A DNA stretch of 64,000 nucleotides, taken from Sclerodactyla briareus. Taxonomy: Eukaryota; Echinodermata; Holothuroidea; Dendrochirotida; Sclerodactylidae. Under the pieces are notes generated by a model. It was not told the origin of the DNA, searched no databases, and worked only from the letters and a program-made list of their open reading frames with translations. The translations under genes and the position numbers were made by a program. The stretch spans positions 186,001-250,000 of the forward strand of contig JAODTK010003999.1 of the NCBI GenBank assembly GCA_026419785.1, given 5' to 3'. Positions 36,065 to 46,346 of the stretch are shown in pieces. Numbering within the stretch: the stretch's first letter is position 1; each line of letters opens with the position of its first letter.

Positions 36065-37395
36065 ATGCGCCCACAACTCTTGAAGATTAAATCAGGAATG
36101 TTCTTGACGCATTCACCTCTAAGGCAGACACAACATCTCAGGCGCTATTCAATAGTTTCTGGAGAAGATATATTTACGGATGCCCAATCTTACAGGGTTA
36201 CCACGAGGCTTGAGGCAATGACCTTAGTGGTGGTAACTTTGGGAAACTCACAGAAATAGTGAAAGGAAAGGCCTCGAATCCATGAACAATGTGAAAACCC
36301 GATAAAATCACCTCGAATTCGTCCGAGCTCCATCGAGACGCCTTAATCTTCCTCGTAAGGTAGTCTCCAAAAACAGTTGAATAAATTCGAGTGGATCTCT
36401 GCTGAACGTTCCAATTACTGCTCAGTGTTTCGAGAAATGAGTATTTCTACGTGGACAGAATCTCAGCTGAAGTCTCCTTAGCTGCTTTAACAGCCTGACA
36501 ACAATATCTCTATCAAGGAAAATGAAGTGGCTAGCCAAGTATTACAATTAAATTCCCTCGCAGCTCAGCACAGCTACTTGGAAGTTTCAAAGAAGAATCA
36601 TAATGAACCCCGAGATCCTTTTCTCAAAAAAACAATTTCCACCTGATGGAATTATTTGCCATTTAACCTCGAATGAAGCGTGCGATTGTGGAAACCAGCG
36701 TGCATAACTTTGCACTTATCTGCGGCATTGAAAAACATTTACCAATCGGAGACCATTTGAGATTATAATAGAATCGCCTTGGACAATTGCAACACTACGT
36801 TCGAAGCAATCTCGCGATACAACTTTTCAACTATGGAATGCACTGAATCGTTGGGATAGGCAATATGGATGGCCGAATAGCGAAGACACCAAGAACCGAT
36901 CCTTTGGAATGGAACCAACACTAGTGACTTCTGCCGAGGAAACGAACAGACCCATTGACGACAATCGTTGCCTAGTGAGAATCCATTGACGAATCCACTC
37001 GAGAGACATTCCCCTTAAGCAAAACTTTTCAATTGAGCGAGAGACGCCCATGAGGAACGTGTCAAAAGCTTTGTGGATGCTAGGAAAATTATATCACCGG
37101 CACTGCCGTTGTCAACTGCACTAGCAGCACACCTCCAAAAGTCTAAGAGATTCGTCGAAACGACAACGATTTTGTTTCTAAAACCATGTGAGAACCGAAA
37201 TTAGACTAATCTCTTTGGAAAAAATCTACAATATGATCCCGAATACTGGATTCCAACACCTTGCAGGCAATATGGTGAGACAACACTGGTGTGTAATTAC
37301 AAGGAAGAGGCCAATTTCCTGCCTGAAAAGGAGAACATTGCTCTCCTCTAATAATCTGGAACATCACCTTCTTGCAGGTTATATGCAAATAAATA
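36065..37395 (-). mobile_element. 5'-truncated CR1-like LINE
   Basis: Translating the minus strand in shifting frames gives reverse-transcriptase landmarks in order: C-K-V-L-E-S-x-I-R-D-H-I-V near 37210-37250, A-F-D-T-F (palm motif with the first catalytic Asp) at about 37058-37072, G-M-S-L-E-W-I-R-Q-W near 36985-37014, D-K-C-K-V-M-H near 36697-36722, and the C-terminal R-G-H-x-L-K and V-R-L-x-I-R-K blocks near 36175-36225. These are characteristic of the CR1/Rex-like LINE group. The endonuclease is absent, and homology stops at about 37395 against the (GATA)n-bearing repeat, typical of 5' truncation. It is non-functional. Confidence 0.85.
36100..37388 (-). pseudogene. Reverse transcriptase (LINE ORF2) relic
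   Basis: This is the coding part of the minus-strand LINE. In an intact element the enzyme primes reverse transcription on nicked target DNA. Here the fingers/palm start at 37388 and the C-terminal thumb-distal region ends near 36100. At least four frame changes and several stops break it; the only appreciable open pieces are 37206-37388 and 36827-37051. The segment expected to hold the YxDD-type catalytic pair (about 36780-36830) reads only as a degenerate 'K-L-Y-x-x', so the second catalytic site looks lost. Confidence 0.8.
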
Positions 37396-37410
37396 CGGAC
37401 GGGCGGACGG

Positions 37411-37469
37411 AAGATAGATGGATAGATAGATAGGAAGATTAGATAGATAGATAGATAGATCGATAGATC

Positions 37470-37504
<35 letters not shown>
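37411..37504 (+). repeat. (GATA)n microsatellite, first
   Basis: About 22 GATA/GATC-type tetranucleotides, imperfect in the first half and regular in the second. Confidence 0.9.
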
Positions 37505-37646
37505 GACCTCAGGCAACCTTCAAACGGCTTTCACTTCCGTCGGGATTGAATGTAATCTACATCGACCCAAGTTCAAATCCGAAAAAGTGTGGAAAACGCC
37601 CCAAATTGCAGTATTATAGTGCAAATAAATACGGACGGGCGGACGG

Positions 37647-37699
37647 GGATAGATAGATAGTAGATAGATGGACGGATTGATAGATAGATAAGATAGATA

Positions 37700-37736
<37 letters not shown>

Positions 37737-37750
37737 GAGATAGATAGATG
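37647..37750 (+). repeat. (GATA)n microsatellite, second
   Basis: About 24 tetranucleotides interrupted by GATGGACGG and single-base slips. It sits in the second tandem unit. Confidence 0.9.
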
Positions 37751-37860
37751 AAACTCTTATGGCAACCTTCAAACGGCTTTCACTTCGTCGGATTGAATGT
37801 AGTTACATGACCAGTTCAAATCCGAAAAAGTTGGAAATAGCCCAAATAACCTTACAGTTA

Positions 37861-38420
37861 CCTCCACTTTGTCTGGGACCAGATGCCGTCGCCGCAGGGA
37901 ACCTTAGGCATAAGCGCAATAAAAAAAACTCTTCAATTCTTTCGTTCGCGGTTTTTTGAAAGTTTATTCGGATTCAGTGGGAGGCAAGGTAGCCTACGCG
38001 GAAACGAGGGACGAAGGCGACAAACTCAAAAAAACCCGAAAACAAGATATCTCTGACTGCTCGAGCACTACCGTGTCGCCGGAATTTAAGTCGAACAGAA
38101 AACACAGGAGCGGAAAATGTATCAGCAAGAGTTCACACATCCGGTTTACAAGTCCCCAGATTATTACGGCCGAGTTCCTTCTAATATAAAGTAATATTGT
38201 GCCATGGGCCTGAAACCGGGGTGGCGAAAGTTCATTTAATCAAAGGCCTTGCAAACGATGACGCTATAAAGAAACCCCATTGGAACAAGTGTCAAACAAT
38301 TGTTATCGACGGAGATCTTCGTCTAATACCGTTACCTTTAGTGATATGTATCGGCTCAGAAACCCAGCTCTCGTCATGAAACCTACGCGACAGATGAGAA
38401 CAGAGAACTGGCGTAAGACA
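37861..38420. other. No gene recognised
   Basis: A 77-codon and a 98-codon frame are present without recognisable features. Confidence 0.35.
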
Positions 38421-38424
38421 CTAA

Positions 38425-38610
38425 CAATGGTGTTTCGTTACTTTGATTACTTGACGGCGGTACGGTGCGCTATGATCTTTGTCGTACCGACAACATCTGT
38501 GCTCAAGTCGACTGATTATTTAATACCCCCCGTCGGAAATGACACAACCAGTATTGTCGTTATTGGGAACTGGTAGCTGTACTATGACCGAAGGTTCATT
38601 CACTCAAGGG
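38425..38610 (+). repeat. Family D repeat, copy 3
   Basis: It shares 'tttgattacttgacggcggtac' with copy 2, and ends with 'GATTATTTAATACCCCCCG…GAAATGACAC…CTGTACTATGACCGAAGG' and 'TTCATTCACTC', common to copies 1 and 2. Confidence 0.65.
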
Positions 38611-38914
38611 AAGCCGATAGGTCGGTGCACGTATAGGCCCTGGAAGCAAGTAGGCTACATACGGCTTACCAACATTGGCGAAGCAGAGGGCATGCGAGAA
38701 AACAGGTCATGGTAAGGGTGATGTTTACGTATGTCCGAGTAGCGTGGGGAACGACTGTTCGGGTCCAATCAACCAGAAAACATGGAAGGAATCGGAGCAG
38801 CTTCGACGACACCCCCGGTCTGGAACCGCAGACTGCATTGGAAACGAGCGAGAGCATCCCAAACGAAGTGTGCACGGGCGTATGGAAGGTTTTACAGTTT
38901 ATTCGGCATTCAGG

Positions 38915-39690
38915 AGATATCTACAATTATTGAAGATATCTTCAAGAAAATGTAGATATCTCAAAATAATTGCAGATATCAGCAAATCAATTGAAGATAT
39001 TTTTAATTAATTAGAGACATTCAAAATATTACTGAATCCCAAATTAAGTGAAGCTATCAAACTAAACATTGAAGATATCTTTAAATAATGAGAGATATCA
39101 ACAATTCATTTGAGGATCAACTACAAAATATTTGACATATCATGAATAAATTTACCGATATCTTCAAATGATTGTAAATATCCACAAGTTAGTTGAGATA
39201 TCTGCAAATGTTTGCAGATATCAGACAACTAAATAGTTGATATCAGCAACTGTTTAATGAGATCCTTAAATCATTTTGAAGATATATATCCCACAATCTT
39301 TTTGTTGATATCTAAATTGAATGTGGATATGTAATTAATTGTATTCTGCAACTTAATTATGATATCGTTACAATTCTATTAAAGATATCTACAACCATTT
39401 GTGGATATCTCATAAGCAAGGAAGTATCAACTATGTGAATAGGGGATATCTTCAAAATAATGATTTGAAGAATATCTTCGATTCATTTGCAGATATCTAC
39501 AATTCATTTGCAGATTATCTTCATTTCATTGCAGATATGCTCCATTGAATGGATTTGATGAGTATATGCAAATACTGAATAAAGCAAAAACGGCGCGTTC
39601 TGATGCTCTAATGGTCCATTTGTAGAGGTCTTAATTATTTGAAGATATCATCAAATGAATTGGAATACTTCATATTTGTAGATAATCCAA
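38915..39690. repeat. GATATC array, left block
   Basis: The hexamer GATATC (often within GAAGATATCTTC) recurs roughly every 20-25 bp, separated by AT-rich words such as 'aaataattg' and 'caaatgatt'. Units read similarly on both strands because both the GATATC core and the AAATAATTT-like linker are near-palindromic. The block is diverged, with several mutated cores, and fades after 39560 with a last remnant at 39640-39690. Confidence 0.85.
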
Positions 39691-40309
39691 ATGCTGAATT
39701 AAAACTGAAACGGCCGTGGGCGGTACGTACACGTTATTGTAGCATGCTGCATGTGTATGCAACGCTAAGTTTTTCAGATAAGATAACAGGATTCCGATAT
39801 TTGAATTCCGTTTTCCACTGTGTTTACATTTTTCCGCTGGCGATTAGAGCTTCTAGCTACTACTCTAAGCCTAGCAGGCCAGCGTGAAACTAGGCAAAAA
39901 CATATGGCCCGGCCCGGGTACGGTACGGGTACGGCAGGACGGTACAGTAGCGCGCGCGTACGTACGTAGGTTTGTTAACATGAGAGACTTCCATGGAAAT
40001 GAGCCCGGGCCATGGCGTTATTATTATATTAACGCTGGCCAGGCGTACCGTATTGTAATTATTTTTCTCCATGAAGATTGTGGGCCTGAACGAATCCAAC
40101 TGTGATATCCTAGGTCAGCGCCTAATCTAAAATCCCGGTACTATTTTTAGACCATTACGCTTTAATTGACAGGCCAGGTAATAAACGGTTCATAACTTCT
40201 GGTAAATAACAATGAAGATACATTTCTCCCAAAAATTAACACAATCTTGTTAACGGAAGTCCCGAACCAGAAGGCTTCCCACGTACCCATGCAGGTTTGT
40301 CGCAAGCCA
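39691..40309. other. Non-array spacer between GATATC blocks
   Basis: GC-richer DNA with stacked simple words ('gggtacggtacgggtacgg', 'gcgcgcgtacgtacgtagg' at 39912-39970). No array units, gene or known element was seen. Confidence 0.5.
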
Positions 40310-41146
40310 TTATTTGAAGATATCATCAAATTATTGTAGATTCTCCAAATGCTTATAAAAGTGGAAAACTGCTGACAGTATTTGTAGATATCCACATAGT
40401 ATTTGCAGATATCTTCAATTATTTGCTGATATCTCCAATTATGTGAAGATATCCTCCCATTATTTGCTGATATCTCAAAATTTGGAGATATCCACACTCA
40501 TTGGCGATATCTCAATATTGAAGATATCGCCCAAATCTTTGGAAATATCTCTAATTATTTGAAGATTTCTCCATGGCTGAGATAAAAAAATAAAACGGCT
40601 GCGAATTTTGATATTTAAACAATTCACTGGCCATAGTAGATATCTACAAACGATTTTAGGATATCTCCAATTAAATAGGGGATAGCAAAAATTTAATCAT
40701 TGATATCAATAATTCAACTTATCACGGTATTCATTGTAGATCTATGGTCGAATTTGCTGATATCAAACAAATGCATTGTGATATCATGAAATATTTACTG
40801 ATATCCACAAATAATTGTGGATATCAACAAAGTGAAGCACGTATTGATATCTACAATTCAAATGTGATATCAGCAAATGGATTGAGGATATCCTCAATTA
40901 CTCTGTGGATATCTCAAATATTTGAAGATCTAATTGATTTACAGATATCTTCAAATAATTGTAGATATCCTCCAAATAAGTACTGATTATTCAAAGTATT
41001 CGAAGAGATCAACAAACTAAAGTAGCGATAGCTTCAAATATTTGAAGATATCTTCAAATAATTGGGGATATCTTCAAATGATTTGCAGATATCTTCAAAT
41101 ATTTGAGGATATCTGCCAAATAATGGGGATATCTCCAAATACCGAC
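40310..41146. repeat. GATATC array, right block (most regular)
   Basis: The last ~110 bp (41040-41146) are the cleanest, with successive GATATC cores 20, 21, 20 and 20 bp apart and a unit like GATATCTTCAAATAATTGGG. Two interruptions (about 40330-40380 and 40570-40640) carry a shared 'ctgataaaa…aaac' type phrase. A similar phrase ('ctgaataaagcaaaaacggc') stands at 39573 in the left block, hinting at a higher-order repeat. No coding role; frames through it are repeat translations. Confidence 0.88.
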
Positions 41147-41149
41147 TAA

Positions 41150-42305
41150 AAGTTAAGGCTTGCCATACGGGCGGCTTCAGTGGGGTCCGGGGCCAGAATT
41201 CCTGGCGGACGTCGTGATGTATGGAGTAGGAGAGGGTCCGCGTGTCGGGGGCATGAGAAGCTGGATCCTCAGTCGGGGACTGTTGCGGTCCCTATCGGGC
41301 ATCCTGCGGCTGTCCCCGAGTGTGAATCTTTGCGCCAGTCTGCAGTGGAGTCGTGCACAATGGTGCCCGGGGGGAGCCCGCCCCCCCCCCCAAATGTTGT
41401 CAGAGGTGTCATACATTTTGTCATAATTCCAAATTATAAAGGTATTCCGAAATCGAAAAAGTATTTACTTGTCAGGTTGTAGTAAATTGTTCTTTGGTAA
41501 TCGTGCGGGATTGCCTGTCACACACCTCAACTTATAGACATATATTGAGGATAGTAATGTCATGTCACACAGAATCCCCGATATTGTTGGTGTTTATGTT
41601 CAACATGGGAATATGTGTTCAAACATGCACAAATAGCCTCTCGGTGGTTCCCAAACGGCGGTCTGTGGACCAAAATCGGCCCGCCAGATAATGCAATCCG
41701 GCACACCCTATACAACTTAAGTTAGGCTAAAAAAAACTAAAAAAAAAAAACAAGTTTTCAGAAAAGAACAGGTAGGGTTTATTAACGAACGTTCATAAAG
41801 GCTGGAAAACGTCGAAGCATGTATTGTAATGTCACTATCAACAAAATATCAAATCACTTTTTGTCAATATTGTGACCACTCTATATTTTCCGGGCGAGGA
41901 ATATTTTTTGTTGATATTTAATGCTCATGATAGAACCTAACATTGCGACCACAAAGATCCCCCTTCTTTGACAATTGTGTGCTACGCTGCTTGACCAATC
42001 CATGGTGCACTTACCAACTTCACTTAATCTGAAATCGCATGAACTTGCGAAGTTTGTTCATCTTATTTTTGTCAAATAAAAATTGCTTTGGTACTCACCA
42101 TTTGGAATCTGTAAAGGAGCCAATTAATAGATTTGCGACGCGCGCAGGAACAATTATGCCGCTCGCAATTATAGGCACCAATTCTAATGAAGAAGAGAGG
42201 CTAAGGTGGAAATCATTCTAATTTTGAAAAGTTAACTTTCATGTATCCTTTGGAAAAGGCCATCTGGAAATCACCATTGGGAATTCATAATGAATAATTA
42301 AAAAA
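41150..42305. other. No gene; GC-rich patch beside the array
   Basis: 41160-41395 is markedly GC-richer than its surroundings, with three overlapping open frames on both strands and a C10 run at 41382. This is compositional, not coding. The remainder is AT-rich. Confidence 0.4.
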
Positions 42306-42311
42306 ATCCTT

Positions 42312-42345
42312 ACGCTGCGCGGCAACCAATGGTGCCGCTTCGCTT
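42312..42345 (-). repeat. GCGC palindrome module (copy 5, inverted)
   Basis: GCTGCGCGGCAACCAATGGT is followed by GCCGCTTCGCTT. Its reverse complement aligns with copies 1-4. Confidence 0.55.
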
Positions 42346-42488
42346 GGATAGCCTGAAATCGTAATAAATAGAGTGGAGAATCTGACATGAATACCAATGC
42401 TTCACGTTGAAATATAACATAACAAAAATAGCATCTGGAGATAACACCATTTGGCACTTGAGAAGACCTCTTTCGACAATTTGGCCAC

Positions 42489-42522
42489 GTGCGCGGCCAA
42501 CTAATGGTGCCGCTTTCGAGGA
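42489..42522 (-). repeat. GCGC palindrome module (copy 6, inverted)
   Basis: GTGCGCGGCCAACTAATGGT is followed by GCCGCTTTCGAGG. It lies 177 bp from copy 5, with partly similar flanks ('aaatcaccattgggaattc' versus 'gataacaccatttggcacttg'). Confidence 0.55.
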
Positions 42523-42721
42523 TAGTACAGAGTGCTTGAATTGAACACACGTGGCTAAGATGCTAGTGAGTGTAGCCAGAAGCCTATCAACTGAATATTT
42601 TCGAGATTTTCCCGGAATAGAAATTTTGAAGTATTTGTAAATTTAGGGGTGTTGCTTACTCCCATAAAACATGGAAATGGGAACATGTCCTTCCCGCTAT
42701 CTGACGAACATTTGCATGTAT

Positions 42722-42753
42722 GTTGCGCGCCAACCAGGGGTGGCGCTTCGCTT
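42722..42753 (-). repeat. GCGC palindrome module (copy 7, inverted)
   Basis: GTTGCGCGCCAACCAGGGGT is followed by GGCGCTTCGCTTAG. It is the third inverted module within 450 bp, and a T12 run and 'acgacgccccctgtccg' follow. Confidence 0.55.
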
Positions 42754-43462
42754 AGCATAAACTGCTGATGGGACTCCCAATTTTTTTTTTTTGCACGACG
42801 CCCCCTGTCCGTCTGTGATCAGGAAATGTTGTTGACAATGGTTATCGCATCACGAATTGCTGAATGGTGACTGATTAGACAAGAGACGGACACACAAATT
42901 CTATCGCATGTCATTTTAAAATATGTTTCAAAACCGCAGTATGATTCGACCTATCATCGCCTCTTTCTCTTTATTATAAATGCTTTTATGTTCGCTAGGA
43001 GCTAACTCCTGGAAACGTACACATCATATAAGAAAATGGGTTTTGTGGAATTAGTCCAACTGAGTATGGTAGTTTTATTGATATCACTCAGAACGATTCA
43101 TTTGGACTATGCTAACTTTAAACAGTAGTTGTGTGCGGGTCACACGAATTGGGAACTATACATAACGTTACCAATGTTGGTTCCACTCCTACACATTTTT
43201 TGGGGGGGGTTCTAGTTACACAGTGTTGTGTTTGAAGAGTGCGAGGGCGTTTAGAACGAATATTTAACAGATTAACGCAGCGGCTAAATGCATCGTAGCC
43301 TAGGTCTCACGTTATTAGTGATGCGTTGAGATAATGACGGAAAGGCAATTAACTCGGGTGGTGAGAGAGAGAGAGTTTGAAGCAAATTCAAGGTATGGAC
43401 CCGGCAATCACGATTTATAGGTCAATTTTATCTTTGCTAGGTGGACAGCATTTTTGTCACCT

Positions 43463-43561
43463 CTATGTGTTAGTATGCGTGTGCGTTCATGAGTGTGTGC
43501 GTGGCATGACATGCATGTGGGTGTGTTTGTGTGTGTGTGTGTGTGCGTGTGGGTTTGTGTT
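43463..43561 (+). repeat. (GT)n microsatellite
   Basis: Interrupted GT repeat of ~95 bp, in the same position relative to family F as at 28437 and 59789. Confidence 0.88.
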
Positions 43562-44175
43562 TACACTTCAGTTCAGCACGATACCTAACGAACGCAAGAC
43601 TTGCCCATGGATTAGTTGGTGCAGGGGAAACATAAGCTGATGAGAATCATATTGGTTATGGGCGCGAGTTCGAGGTCATTCAAGGTAGTGAGAAAGCAAA
43701 CCTCAAAAAACTGGTCAAACACGAGATCTAATGAAACGCAAACATGTCCCAAGTTCATATTAGTTATTTGGGTTGGCCATTTGTCAGTGATGAAGTACTT
43801 TTGTTTTGGCTATAGTTCAAAGTCATTCAAGATAGTGAGAGGGGCAACTCAAAATTGCTTGTCAGTACGATATATAACAAACGCTAACATGTTGTCTCAA
43901 GTTCAATCAAGTGGTGAGTTGCCCACATGAGGAGGTTTGAACCCTACAATTTGGTACAAAATGGCATGAGTCAAGATCATGAGCAGGGCAAGCCTCAAAA
44001 GCTCTCGCACGATATCTGATGGATGCAAACATGTATCAAAATAATATATCAAAATATAATATAAGTTGACCTCATGGAGAGGATGAGCTCTATTGTTCTG
44101 GCGTTTGGTAGATATCATTATTGCACCTAATTTGAACTCGATACATGCTTTAGTCGTTAGATATTGTATTGAGAG
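43562..44175 (+). repeat. Family F element, partial, with internal repetition
   Basis: The phrase '-cacgatatctaa-gaacgca-acatgt-tcaagttca' occurs at about 43577, 43720 and 43865, and inverted at about 43995-44040. Separating segments carry 'ttcaaggtagtgag' and 'attcaagatagtgag'. This is the family F opening multiplied into ~145-bp sub-units. Confidence 0.6.
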
Positions 44176-44715
44176 TTTTCAGTTCGCCTCAATGTCGTCC
44201 ATATGGACAGGATGACAAAGATGAATCTCCCCAGTAGTAACATTAAAGTTCCATTCGGCTTTTGAAATATTCGAGACAATAAGCGTCAATGTATTGAGAA
44301 AAAGAGCATCGTTCGATACCCCATTTATTTACAAGAAAAATTCAGTCAAAATTACCAGCACTCAAATCAGAACTATTCTCGGAGAAAGGAAAATGATGAT
44401 CAGTCGCGAGTTAAAAAACGGCTATATCAGTCAATACAATAGCTTTACTATCACAGATTACTATCACTACAGTATGGGTAGGTTCGTGAATGAAAGGACA
44501 TGAATAATTCCAGTCAGCCTTTATTTCAGGTCCTCCTTTCCAAGAAGTACGCGACAGAGTTGGAAAGGGAGGGGGGGTGCGCCAGGATTTCACTGTAATA
44601 GTGGGGTGATGAGAGTTATGGGGGCGAAATCCATGCCCTGAGTGACGCGTGCGCCTAATAAACACTTGGACCAAAACCGGAATCAAATATAGCAGAGTAA
44701 ACCAAAGGTTGTGCA
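44176..44715. other. No gene recognised
   Basis: AT-rich then G-rich ('gagggggggtgcgcc' at 44568). A 101-codon minus frame is present without recognised features. Confidence 0.35.
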
Positions 44716-44769
44716 TACATCAATAGAAATATGGTACTAAATAATGTTCCGTATCACAGGAACTCATAC

Positions 44770-44989
44770 CCGAAGCTAAAGTCACTCTTCCCAAGTCACT
44801 TGTAAGATTGAAGGGACTCGATCTGCTGTAGTTCGTCATGCCCCCACAGGCATTTCGCCCGTTTTGAATCCAGGCGCCATCAGACGAAGCTGGAGGCCTG
44901 GATGCGACCTGGAACACATAGTGTGGTTTAGGCCATGTGGAGGAGGCACTGTCGATTGGCAGCGTGCAGAATTCCTTCAATAGGGGCAT
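44770..44989 (-). CDS. Candidate first coding exon, unknown protein
   Basis: A minus-strand frame opens at ATG 44989 and stays open to 44720. A strong acceptor (pyrimidine-rich tract ending ATACAG) ends at 45006, and a donor-like GTATGAGT starts at 44769. A second consensus donor, GTAAGT, occurs upstream on the same strand near 45122. A spliced 5' leader followed by a ~73-codon exon is therefore possible. An in-frame TGA lies directly before the ATG, so translation would have to start there. The translation is Ser/Gly/Asn-rich and matches no domain I recognise. Chance is a serious alternative. Confidence 0.2.
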
Positions 44990-45321
44990 TCACTGTTACG
45001 ATAGCCTGTATAAGATGGAAATAAATCTTTTCTGAAAAATGAATATAATCTTTCCAAATGTAAGTATTCTGTTTGTAAATCGAGCACCGTAGAAAAAATA
45101 TGGACTTCTAATAAGAACTTACCGAGCTAACTTCAGCCTGGAATTACAGTCATCTTCGGAACAAATTAAAGCACAATTCATGTTTATGCATGAGGATTCC
45201 TCTCATTATTGTTTATAGCACAACAAAATGTCATTGCAACCATAAGTAGCCTACGATGTTCCAAGAGGAACTAGACACGCCTGGCGGTAGACGCCCAAAC
45301 TTGTATTATCACACTTGCCAA

Positions 45322-46278
45322 TACCGGTTTCTATTTTTTTGCCCGTTAACTCCTTTAATAATAAGCACATTTATAAAGATCTACACACTTTTTTAACAAC
45401 ATGACAACCGGACAGAGGTCAATGAGGGGGGGCGGTTCAGATGGCACACACAGCAGGTAAACATTATATCACATTGGTGAACCTTCCCGCCTTCACAGAT
45501 ATTCAAGTCTCCGATTACGGCCAAAATCAGGTTTTGACCCATAAGTGACCTTGAATGACCTTCAATGACATGGCAGTTTTTATGAAAATTGTAACTCTCC
45601 ATGTGAAACATCCACTCCTAGGAGCATTTTGCATTCTAATAACACGCTCAGTGCTATTGCAAAAAAGTATTAAAATCAGTTTTTGACCCCTACGGACCTC
45701 TAGACCTTCAATGACATGACGGTTTCATAAAAAGTTTACTCTCCATGTGATGCATCCACTTCTAGAAGCATATTGCATTCCAATGAACATGCCCAATGTT
45801 ATTGCGAAAAAGCTATTAAATTAAACTTTGACCCCTTGTAACTACCAAAGTATGCGTCCGATCGAAGCGGGAGTTGGTTTCCTCCATAAAGCACACAAAG
45901 GTCTATCACATATCCAAAAATAACCAGTTTCTATTTTTTTGCCCGTAACTCCTTAAATAAGCACATTTATTCAAGATATCAACCTTTAACCACATGACCA
46001 CCCGACAGAGGTCAAATTGAGGTTAGAGGTCACACCCATGCAGGTCAACAATTATATCACGATGGTGAAACCTTCCAGCTCACCAGATATTCATTTCTCC
46101 GATTTATGGCCATAAAACAGTTTTTTACCCTAATTGACCTTGAATGACCTTCAATGACATGGCAGTTTTTATGAAAATTGTAACTCTCCATGTGAAACAT
46201 CCACTCCTAGGAGCATTTTGCATTCTGATGAACATGCCAGTGCTATTGCCGAAAAAGTACCAAAATCAGTTTTTGACC
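45322..46278 (+). repeat. Tandem AGGTCA-rich unit, ~600-bp period
   Basis: 'ccggtttctatttttttgcccg' at about 45325 recurs as 'ccagtttctatttttttgcccg' at about 45926. Further matching pairs are the 'ccgacagaggtcaa' blocks at 45411 and 46007, and 'gaccttgaatgaccttcaat' at 45547 and 46137. Within a unit, the 'ccatgtgaaacatccactcc' block is itself duplicated (45599 and 45744). It is related in style to 32490-34100 but has a distinct sequence. Confidence 0.75.
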
Positions 46279-46346
46279 CTCTAGGGACCCTTAGGCACCG
46301 TTAGCAGAAATATCGAAAATTTTGACCGCGATGACCTTGAACAATG

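Larger units (their letters stand above)
37384..37860 (+). repeat. Tandem duplication of a (GATA)n-bearing unit
   Basis: Unit 1 (37384-37616) and unit 2 (37618-37850) each begin 'gcaaataaatacggacgggcggacgg', pass through (GATA)n, then 'ggcaaccttcaaacggctttcactt' and 'agttcaaatccgaaaaagt', and end in 'gcccaaat'. The two differ mainly by small indels and by microsatellite length. The unit is about 235 bp. It is unrelated to the LINE beside it. Confidence 0.8.

Noticed and set aside
37411..37750. Possible CRISPR-like regular array
   Set aside because: Repeats are plain GATA tetranucleotides with a single tandem duplication; no spacers, and the DNA is eukaryotic.
40162..40497. 111-codon minus frame with I-S-A-N-N-like repeats
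   Set aside because: A translation of the GATATC array; the repeat explains the periodic peptide.
38915..41146. CRISPR array reading of the regularly spaced GATATC words
   Set aside because: The cores are 6-12 bp with AT-rich linkers that are themselves repeated, so there are no unique spacers.
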